DNA from: Halictus rubicundus
Lineage: Eukaryota; Arthropoda; Insecta; Hymenoptera; Halictidae
DNA length: 64,000 nt
NCBI RefSeq assembly: GCF_050948215.1
Contig: NW_027488952.1
Span: 124,001 to 188,000, forward strand
Reading direction: 5' to 3'
Of this stretch, positions 55,767 to 64,000 are shown one piece after another (the first letter of the stretch is position 1; the number at the start of each line of letters is the position of its first letter). Under the pieces are notes generated by a model. It did not search any database. It saw only the letters and a program-made list of their open reading frames with translations, and was not told the DNA's origin. A program made the translations under genes and the position numbers.

Positions 55767-55809
55767 GTGGGTATACTCGGCGTTGCACCAACCAGCCGAG
55801 GAGTCCCAC
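55767..55809 (+). other. Possible stem-loop 2 in the insert
   Basis: CTCGGC (55776-55781) pairs with GCCGAG (55795-55800) around a 13-nt loop (55782-55794). Outside it, GTGGG (55767-55771) pairs with CCCAC (55805-55809) across a 4x4 internal loop. In an alternative register ACTC pairs with GAGT and extends the outer helix with a 3-nt bulge. Two nested perfect helices of this kind look like a structured RNA and not coding sequence. This is the part that recalls R1-clade 3' UTRs. Confidence 0.55.
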
Positions 55810-55812
55810 ATA

Positions 55813-55848
55813 ACCCGGACCACCCCCCCCTCCCGGGGGGGTTCGGGT
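55813..55848 (+). other. Possible stem-loop 3 near the poly(A) tail
   Basis: Seven C (55824-55830) pair with seven G (55835-55841) around the tetraloop TCCC. ACCCG (55813-55817) pairs with CGGGT (55844-55848) as an outer helix. The hairpin ends 24 nt before the A run. LINE reverse transcriptases commonly recognise a hairpin close to the 3' end of their RNA, so this is a candidate recognition element; that role is inference. Confidence 0.5.
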
Positions 55849-55872
55849 ATCCGTAACGAGATTACCTCCTCG

Positions 55873-55897
55873 AAAAAAAAAAAAAAAAAAAAAAAAA
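55873..55897 (+). other. Poly(A) tail of the retrotransposon
   Basis: There are 25 consecutive A residues between ...CTCCTCG and the right target-site duplication. The last A may belong to the duplication. No AATAAA-type signal is seen in the 30 bp before it, where the sequence reads taacgagattacctcctcg; tail addition would then depend on a diverged signal or on the LINE's own mechanism. An uninterrupted homopolymer this long is usually young. Confidence 0.9.
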
Positions 55898-55915
55898 TAG
55901 GATAGAGGATATTAT
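55898..55915. repeat. Target-site duplication, right copy
   Basis: This is an exact copy of 55670-55687. It is followed by agggtagagg, the normal continuation of block B seen at many other places in the array (for example 43081-43100 and 45195-45210). The inferred first-strand nick was on the bottom strand at CCTA/TCC or CCTAT/CC, that is, inside the ordinary satellite pentamer. Confidence 0.9.
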
Positions 55916-57929
55916 AGGGTAGAGGATAGGATAGGATAGAGGATAGGAAAGAGGATAGGATATAATACAGTATAGGATAGGATTGAGTATAGGATGGGAT
56001 GGAGGATAGGATACGGTATTGGATAGGATATAGGATAGGATAGGATAGAGGATAGGATAGGATAGACGAAAGGATAGGAGAGAGGATAGGATAGAATAAA
56101 GGATAGGATAGGATAGAGGATGGGATAGGATAGAGGATAGGATAGGATAGAGGATAGGATACGATAGAGGAGAGGATAGGATAGAGGATAGGATAGGATA
56201 GATGATAGGATAGGATAGAGGATAGGATAGGATAGAGGATAGGATAGGATGGGATACAGGATAGGATAGGGTATTGAATAGGATAGAGGATATTATAGGG
56301 TAGAGGATAGGATAGGATAGAGGATACGATAGGATAGAGGATAGGATAGGATAGAGGATATGATACGATAGAGGAGAGGATAGGATAGAGGATAGGATAG
56401 GATAGATGATAGGATAGGATAGAGGATAGGATAGGATAGAGGATAGGATAGGATGGGATAGAGGATAGGATATGGTATTGGATAGGATAGAGGATAGGAT
56501 AGGATAGAGGATAGGGTAGGATAGAGGATAGGATAGGATAGAGGATAGGGTAGAATTTGGATAGGATACAGGATAGGATAGGACAGAGTATAGTATAGGA
56601 TAGAGAATAGGATAGGATAGAGGATAGGATAGGATAAAGGATAGGATTGGATAGACGATAGGATAGTATAGTGGATAGGATAGGATAGGATAGAGGATAG
56701 GATACGATAGAGGAGAGGATAGGATAGAGGATAGGATAGGATAGGATAGAGGATAGGATACGATAGAGGAGAGGATAGGATAGAGGATAGGATAGGATAG
56801 ATGATAGGATAGGATAGAGGATAGGATAGGATAGAGGATAGGATAGGATGGGATAGAGGATAGGATAGGATAGAGGATAGGATAGGATAGAGGATAGGAT
56901 AGGATAGAGGATAGGATAGAATAGAGGATAGGATAGGATAGAGGATAGGATAGGATAGAGGATAGGATAGGATAGATGATAGGATAGGATAGAGGATAGG
57001 ATAGGATAGAGGATAGGATAGGATAGAGGATAGGATAGGATAGAGGGTAGGATAGGATAGAGGGTAGGATAGGATAGAGGATAGGATAGGATAGAGGATA
57101 GGATAGGATAGAGGATATTATAGGGTAGAGGATAGGATAGGATAGAGGATACGATATGATAGAGGATAGGAAAGAGGATAGGATATAATACATTATAGGA
57201 TAGGATTGAGGATAGGATACGGTATTGGATAGGATATAGGATAGGATAGGATATAGGATAGGATAGGATAGAGGATAGGATAGGATAGAGGATAGGATAG
57301 GATAGAGGATAGGATAGGATAGAGGATAGGATAGGATAGACGAAAGGGTAGGATAGAGGATAGGATAGAATAAAGGATAGGATAGGATAGACGATAGGAT
57401 AGGGTAGAGGATAGGATAGGATAGATGATAGATGATAGGATAGGATAGAGGATAGGATTGGATAGAGGATAGGATAGGATAGACGATAGGATAGGATAGA
57501 GGGTAGGATAGGATAGAGGATAGGATAGAGGATAGGATTTGATAGAGGATAGGATAGGATAGAGGAGAGGATAGGATAGAGGATAGGATAGGATAGAGGA
57601 TAGGATAGGATAGAGGATAGGATAGGATAGAGGATATTATAGGGTAGAGGATAGGATAGGATAGAGGATACGATATGATAGAGGATAGGAAAGAGGATAG
57701 GATATAATACATTATAGGATAGGATTGAGTATAGGATGGGATAGAGGATAGGATACGGTATTGGATAGGATATAGGATAGGATAGGATAGAGGATAGGAT
57801 AGGATAGAGGATAGGATAGGATAGAGGATAGGATAGGATAGAGGATAGGATAGGATAGACGAAAGGATAGGATAGAGGATAGGATAGAATAAAGGATAGG
57901 ATTTGATAGAGGATGGTATAGGATAGAGG
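55916..57929. repeat. Satellite segment downstream of the insertion
   Basis: Block B resumes after the target-site duplication but lacks one 17-bp element (atacgatatgatagagg) present in most other copies, near 55942. The last block A gggtagaatttgg that I see is near 56547. Block B with ataatacatt occurs at about 57186 and 57705, and the gacgaaaggg form of block C at about 57339. The interval of about 57340-57790 recurs at about 60605-61085. No gene is seen. Confidence 0.85.
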
Positions 57930-58779
57930 ATAGGATAGGATAGAGGATAGGATAGAATAGATGATAGGATAGGATAGAGGATAGGATAGGATAGAGAATA
58001 GGATAGGATAGATGATAGGATAGGATAGAGGATAGGATAGGATAGAGGATAGGATAGGATAGAGGATAGGATAGGATAGAGGATAGGATAGGATAGAGGA
58101 TAGGATAGGATAGAGGATAGGATAGAATAGAGGATAGGATAGGATAGAGGATAGGAGATTATAGAGGATAGGATAGGATAGATGATAGGATAGGATAGAG
58201 GATAGGATAGGATAGAGGATAGGATAGGATAGAGGATAGGATAGGATAGAGGATAGGATAGGATAGAGGGTAGGATAGGATAGGGGGTAGGATAGGATAG
58301 AGGATAGGATAGGATAGAGGATAGGATACGATAGAGGAGAGGATAGGATAGAGGATAGGATAGGATAGAGGATAGGATAGAATAGATGATAGGATAGGAT
58401 AGAGGATAGGATAGGATAGAGAATAGGATAGGATAGATGATAGGATAGGATAGAGGATAGGATAGGATAGAGGATAGGATAGGATAGAGGATAGGATAGG
58501 ATAGAGGATAGGATAGGATAGAGGATAGGATAGGATAGAGGATAGGATAGAATAGAGGATAGGATAGGATAGAGGATAGGAGATTATAGAGGATAGGATA
58601 GGATAGATGATAGGATAGGATAGAGGATAGGATAGGATAGAGGATAGGATAGGATAGAGGATAGGATAGGATAGAGGATAGGATAGGATAGAGGGTAGGA
58701 TAGGATAGGGGGTAGGATAGGATAGAGGATAGGATAGGATAGAGGATAGGATACGATAGAGGAGGGGATAGGATAGAGG
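57930..58779. repeat. Tandem 425-bp higher-order repeat, two copies
   Basis: An offset of 425 bp (25 x 17) holds at atgataggatagg (57961/58386), gagattatagagg (58155/58580) and gggggtaggatagg (58283/58708). Copy one is about 57930-58354 and copy two about 58355-58779. Each carries block E and the rare five-G motif. Confidence 0.9.
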
Positions 58780-61700
58780 ATAGGATAGGATGGGATAGGA
58801 TAGAGGATAGGATAGGATAGGATAGAGGATAGGATAGAGGATAGGATAGGATAGAGGATAGGGTAGGATAGGATAGGATAGGATAGAGGATAGGATAGAG
58901 GATAGGATAGGATAGAGGATAGGATAGGATAGAGGATAGGATAGGATAGAGGATAGGATAGGATAGAGGATACGATATGTTAGAGGATAGGAAAGAGGAT
59001 AGGATATAATACAGTATAGGATAGGATTGAGTATAGGATGTGATAGAGGATAGGATAGCTGATTGGATAGGATAGAGGATAGGATAGGATAGAGGATAAG
59101 ATAGGATAGAGGATAGGATAGGATAGAGGATAGGATAGGATAGAGGATGGGATAAAATAGAGGATAGGATAGGATAGAGGATGGGATAAAATAGAGGATA
59201 GGATAGGATAGAGGATAGGAGATTATAGAGGATAGGATAGGATAGATGATAGGATAGGATAGAGGATAGGATAGGATAGAGGATAGGATCGGATAGAGGA
59301 TAGGATAGGATAGAGGGTAGGATAGGATAGAGGGTAGGATAGGATAGAGGATAGGATAGGATATAGGATAGGATACGATAGAGGAGAGGATAGGATAGAG
59401 GATAGGATAGGATAGGATAGAGGATAGGATAGGATAGGATAGGATAGAGGATAGGATAGAGGATAGGATAGGATAGAGGATAGGATAGGATAGGATAGAG
59501 GATAGGATAGGATAGAGGATAGGATAGGATAGAGGATAGGATAGGATAGAGGATAGGATAGGATAGAGGATAGGATAGGATAGAGGATAGGATAGGATAG
59601 AGGATAGGATAGGATAGAGGATAGGATAGGATAGAGGATAGGATAGGATAGAGGATAGGATAGGATAGAGGATAGGATAGGATAGAGGATAGGATAGGAT
59701 AGAGGATAGGATTGGATAGAGGATAGGATAGGATAGAGGATAGGATAGGGTATTGGATAGGATAGAGGATAGGATAGGATAGAGGATAGGATAGGATAGA
59801 GGATAGGATAGGATAGACGAAAGGATAGGATAGAGGATAGGATAGAATAAAGGATAGGATAGGATAGAGGATGGGATAGGATAGAGGATAGGATAGGATA
59901 GAGGATAGGATAGGATAGATGATAGGACAGGATAGAGGATAGGATAGGATAGAGGATAGGATAGGATGGGATAGAGGATAGGATAGGGTATTAGATAGGA
60001 TAGAGGATAGGATAGGATAGAGGATAGGATAGGATAGAGGATACGATAGGATAGAGGATAGGATAGGATAGAGGATAGGATAGGATAGAGGATAGGATAG
60101 GATAGAGGATAGGATAGGATAGAGGATAGGATAGGATAGAGGATAGGATAGGATAGAGGATAGGATAGGATAGAGGATAGGATAGGATAGAGGATAGGAT
60201 AGGATAGAGGATAGGATAGGATAGAGGATAGGATAGGATAGAGGATAGGATAGGATAGAGGATAGGATAGGATAGAGGATATGATAGGATAGACGAAAGG
60301 ATAGGATAGAGGATAGGATAGAATAAAGGATAGGATAGGATTGAGGATGGGATAGGATAGAGGATAGGATAGGATAGAGGATAGGATAGGAAAGAAGATA
60401 GGATAGGATAGAGGATACGATAGGATAGAGGATAGGATAGGATAGAGGATATGATACGATAGAGGAGAGGATAGGATAGAGGATAGGATAGGATAGATGA
60501 TAGGATAGGATAGAGGATAGGATAGGATAGAGGATAGGATAGGATGGGATAGAGGATAGGATAGGGTATTGGATAGGATAGGATAGAGGATAGGATAGGA
60601 TAGACGAAAGGGTAGGATAGAGGATAGGATAGAATAAAGGATAGGATAGGATAGACGATAGGATAGGGTAGAGGATAGGATAGGATAGATGATAGATGAT
60701 AGGATAGGATAGAGGATAGGATAGGATAGAGGATAGGATTGGATAGAGGATAGGATAGGATAGACGATAGGATAGGATAGAGGGTAGGATAGGATAGAGG
60801 GTAGGATAGGATAGAGGATAGGATAGAGGATAGGATTTGATAGAGGATAGGATAGGATAGAGGAGAGGATAGGATAGAGGATAGGATAGGATAGAGGATA
60901 GGATAGGATAGAGGATAGGATAGGATAGAGGATATTATAGGGTAGAGGATAGGATAGGATAGAGGATACGATATGATAGAGGATAGGAAAGAGGATAGGA
61001 TATAATACATTATAGGATAGGATTGAGTATAGGATGGGATAGAGGATAGGATACGGTATTGGATAGGATATAGGATAGGATAGGATAGAGGATAGGATAG
61101 GATAGAGGATAGGATAGGATAGATGATAGGATAGGATAGAGGATAGGATAGGATAGAGGATAGGATAGGATAGAGGATAGGATAGGATAGAGGATAGGAT
61201 AGGATAGAGGATAGGATAGGATAGAGGATAGGATAGAATAGAGGATAGGATAGGATAGAGGATAGGAGATTATAGAGGATAGGATAGGATAGATGATAGG
61301 ATAGGATAGAGGATAGGATAGGATAGAGGATAGGATAGGATAGAGGATAGGATAGGATAGAGGATAGGATAGGATAGAGGGTAGGATAGGATAGAGGGTA
61401 GGATAGGATAGAGGATAGGATAGGATAGAGGATAGGATAGGATAGAGGAGAGGATAGGATAGAGGATAGGATAGGATAGGATAGGATAGAGGATAGGATA
61501 GGATAGAGGATAGGATAGGATAGAGGATAGGATAGGATAGAGGATAGGATAGGATAGAGGATAGGATAGGATAGAGGATAGGATAGGATAGAGGATAGGA
61601 TAGGATAGAGGATAGGATAGGATAGAGGATAGGATAGGATAGAGGATACGATATGTTAGAGGATAGGAAAGAGGATAGGATATAATACAGTATAGGATAG

Positions 61701-64000
61701 GATTGAGTATAGGATGTGATAGAGGATAGGATAGGTGATTGGATAGGATAGAGGATAGGATAGGATAGAGGATAAGATAGGATAGAGGATAGGATAGGAT
61801 AGAGGATAGGATAGGATAGAGGATAGGATAGGATAGAGGATAGGATAGGATAGAGGATGGGATAAAATAGAGGATAGGATAGGATAGAGGATAGGAGATT
61901 ATAGAGGATAGGATAGGATAGATGATAGGATAGGATAGAGGATAGGATAGGATAGAGGATAGGATAGGATAGAGGATAGGATAGGATAGAGGATAGGATA
62001 GGATAGAGGGTAGGATAGGATAGAGGGTAGGATAGGATAGAGGATAGGATAGGATAGAGGATAGGATACGATAGAGGAGAGGATAGGATAGAGGATAGGA
62101 TAGGATAGGATTGGATAGAGGATAGGATAGGATAGAGGATAGGATAGGATAGAGGATAGGATAGGATAGAGGATAGGATTTGATAGAGGATATTATAGGG
62201 TAGAGGATAGGATAGGATAGAGGATACGATATGATAGAGGATAGGAAAGAGGATAGGATATAATACATTATAGGATAGGATTGAGTATAGGATGGGATAG
62301 AGGATAGGATACGGTATTGGATAGGATATAGGATAGGATAGGATAGAGGATAGGACAGGATAGAGGATAGGATAGGATAGAGGATAGGATAGGATAGAGG
62401 ATAGGATAGGATAGACGAAAGGATAGGATAGAGGATAGGATAGAATAAAGGATAGGATAGGATAGAGGATGGTATAGGATAGAGGATAGGATAGGATAGA
62501 GGATAGGATAGAATAGAGGATAGGATAGGATAGAGGATAGGATAGGATAGAGGATAGGATAGGATAGATGATAGGATAGGATAGAGGATAGGATAGGATA
62601 GAGGATAGGATAGGATAGAGGATAGGATAGGATAGAGGATAGGATAGGATAGAGGATAGGATAGGATAGAGGATAGGATAGAATAGAGGATAGGATAGGA
62701 TAGAGGATAGGAGATTATAGAGGATAGGATAGGATAGATGATAGGATAGGATAGAGGATAGGATAGGATAGAGGATAGGATAGGATAGAGGATAGGATAG
62801 GATAGAGGATAGGATAGGATAGAGGGTAGGATAGGATAGAGGGTAGGATAGGATGGAGGATAGGATAGGATAGAGGATAGGATACGATAGAGGAGAGGAT
62901 AGGATAGAGGATAGGATAGGATAGGATAGGATAGAGGATAGGATAGGATAGGATAGGATAGAGGATAGGATAGAGGATAGGATAGGATAGAGGATAGGGT
63001 AGGATAGGATAGGATAGGATAGAGGATAGGATAGAGGATAGGATAGGATAGAGGATAGGATAGGATAGAGGATAGGATAGGATAGAGGATAGGATAGGAT
63101 AGAGGATACGATATGTTAGAGGATAGGAAAGAGGATAGGATATAATACAGTATAGGATAGGATTGAGTATAGGATGTGATAGAGGATAGGATAGCTGATT
63201 GGATAGGATAGAGGATAGGATAGGATAGAGGATAAGATAGGATAGAGGATAGGATAGGATAGAGGATAGGATAGGATAGAGGATAGGATAGGATAGAGGA
63301 TAGGATAGGATAGAGGATAGGATAGGATAGAGGATAGGATAGGATAGAGGGTAGGATAGGATAGAGGGTAGGATATGATAGAGGATAGGATAGGATAGAG
63401 GATAGGATACGATAGAGGAGAGGATAGGATAGAGGATAGGATAGGATAGGATAGAGGATAGGATAGGATAGAGGGTAGGATAGGATAGGGGGTAGGATAG
63501 GATAGAGGATAGGATAGGATAGAGGATAGGATACGATAGAGGAGAGGATAGGATAGAGGATAGGATAGGATGGGATAGGATAGAGGATAGGATAGGATAG
63601 GATAGAGGATAGGATAGAGGATAGGATAGGATAGAGGATAGGGTAGGATAGGATAGGATAGGATAGAGGATAGGATAGAGGATAGGATAGGATAGAGGAT
63701 AGGATAGGATAGAGGATAGGATAGGATAGAGGATAGGATAGGATAGAGGATAGGATAGGATAGAGGATACGATATGTTAGAGGATAGGAAAGAGGATAGG
63801 ATATAATACAGTATAGGATAGGATTGAGTATAGGATGTGATAGAGGATAGGATAGCTGATTGGATAGGATAGAGGATAGGATAGGATAGAGGATAAGATA
63901 GGATAGAGGATAGGATAGGATAGAGGATAGGATAGGATAGAGGATAGGATAGGATAGAGGATAGGATAGGATAGAGGATGGGATAAAATAGAGGATAGGA
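58780..64000. repeat. Right-end satellite segment, blocks E and F
   Basis: Block F (gatacgatatgttag ... tgtgatagagg ... gctgattgg) recurs at about 58973-59065, 61648-61740, 63110-63200 and 63770-63860. Block E (gagattatag) recurs at about 59219, 61266, 61896 and 62709. Block B with ataatacatt is at about 61003 and 62260. Perfect 17-mer runs lie at 59497-59700 and 60053-60273. The segment 62900-63200 is very similar to 58800-59065 and 63560-63860. The array continues beyond the window. No gene is seen. Confidence 0.85.

Larger units (their letters stand above)
55688..55897 (+). mobile_element. 5'-truncated non-LTR retrotransposon (LINE) 3' end with poly(A) tail
   Basis: This is the only non-satellite sequence in the window. 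It has 185 bp of about 66% GC sequence rich in CpG (55688-55872) and then 25 A residues. Perfect 18-bp direct repeats of satellite sequence flank it (55670-55687 and 55898-55915), and removing the insert restores the satellite marker block gatattatagggtag. Poly(A) at one end, long direct repeats and a short unique body are what target-primed reverse transcription by a LINE leaves, so the sense strand is +. The body folds into three stem-loops, as structured LINE 3' UTRs do. The spaced motifs AGTGGGTAT and GAGTCCCACATAACC resemble, from memory, 3' UTRs of arthropod R1-clade elements; this is unverified. The intact duplication and uninterrupted A run suggest a recent insertion. No reverse transcriptase or endonuclease domain is present. 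Alternatives are a SINE borrowing a LINE tail, or a processed RNA copy. Confidence 0.85.
55898..64000. repeat. AGGAT/AGAGGAT satellite array, right of the retrotransposon insertion
   Basis: This is the same satellite, in the same orientation, resuming immediately after the poly(A) tail. It uses the same 17-mer, 12-mer and 22-mer units and the same marker blocks (B, C, E, F) as the 47-55 kb part. That supports a single array interrupted by an insertion, not two unrelated arrays. The array continues past the right edge of the window. No gene or RNA gene is visible. Confidence 0.98.

Noticed and set aside
55840..55852. GGTTCGGGTATCC as a Pol III B box (SINE or tRNA origin)
   Set aside because: It matches GGTTCG but not the required A and spacing of GGTTCGANNCC, and there is no A-box-like sequence in the first 60 bp. 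A truncated LINE explains the structure better.
55686..55856. 56-codon + strand frame beginning with the ATG formed at the satellite/insert junction
   Set aside because: The start codon borrows its AT from the target site and the frame overlaps three stem-loops. GC-rich sequence has few stops, so a frame of this length is not surprising. It may still hold the last codons of the element's ORF, but I cannot support it as a gene.
55873..55897. Poly(A) as a random homopolymer or adapter remnant
   Set aside because: It lies exactly between the insert body and the second target-site duplication, which fits a retrotransposon tail.
1..64000. Dozens of long minus-strand open reading frames (100-1000 codons)
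   Set aside because: They consist only of the satellite read in a stop-free direction. Every frame gives the same 17-residue S/Y/P/I/L periodicity, starts fall wherever a variant creates CAT, and no domain or codon structure is present.
1..64000. CRISPR array
   Set aside because: There are no unique spacers between constant repeats; both repeat and interval are the same satellite.
1..64000. True telomere
   Set aside because: The repeat is a mixed 7+5+5 composite with higher-order structure and no terminal TTAGG or TTAGGG run, so it is better described as satellite. Subtelomeric location remains possible.
1..64000. Whole window as sequencing or assembly artefact
   Set aside because: Variants are ordered into blocks with consistent offsets, and a LINE insertion with an exact target-site duplication sits inside. 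Both are expected of real DNA. Copy number of individual duplications could still be misassembled.

Overview
The window is almost entirely one eukaryotic satellite-DNA array. Essentially all 64 kb is built from the pentamer AGGAT (GGATA) and the heptamer AGAGGAT. They combine mainly into the 17-bp unit AGAGGATAGGATAGGAT, with 12-bp (7+5), 22-bp (7+5+5+5) and longer variants. The + strand is A/G-rich and nearly free of C. I find no supportable protein-coding gene, rRNA, tRNA, CRISPR array or bacterial-type operon. The very long minus-strand open frames follow from the repeat composition: TATCC/CTCTATCC contains no stop codon in any frame, so they only translate into a 17-residue S/Y/P/I/L periodicity.

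The array has a higher-order organisation. Variant positions form recognisable blocks, named here A to F. These blocks recur in segmental and tandem duplications with offsets of 960, 1391, about 2169, 396-408, 953, 1122, 1843, 425 and about 4300-4360 bp. Block variants change along the window, so it can be read as successive neighbourhoods: about 1-10.5 kb, 10.5-26 kb, 26-33 kb, 33-47 kb and 47-64 kb. Several stretches of 11-19 perfect 17-mers mark recently homogenised patches. The array runs off both ends of the window.

The one non-satellite segment is 55688-55897. It is a 185-bp, 66% GC sequence followed by 25 A residues, flanked by a perfect 18-bp (19 with a shared A) target-site duplication of satellite sequence. 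This is the signature of a 5'-truncated poly(A) non-LTR retrotransposon (LINE) inserted by target-primed reverse transcription, in + orientation, into marker block B. Its sequence can fold into three stem-loops. The arrangement GTGGG...GAGTCCCAC reminds me of 3' UTRs of arthropod R1-clade elements, but that is recall and unchecked.

The organism is a eukaryote, by satellite plus LINE insertion. An arthropod is a tentative guess that rests only on the R1-like 3' end. The chromosomal setting (pericentromere, sex chromosome or subtelomere) cannot be decided from this window. There are no genes to act together; the biology here is repeat turnover by unequal exchange plus one retrotransposition.
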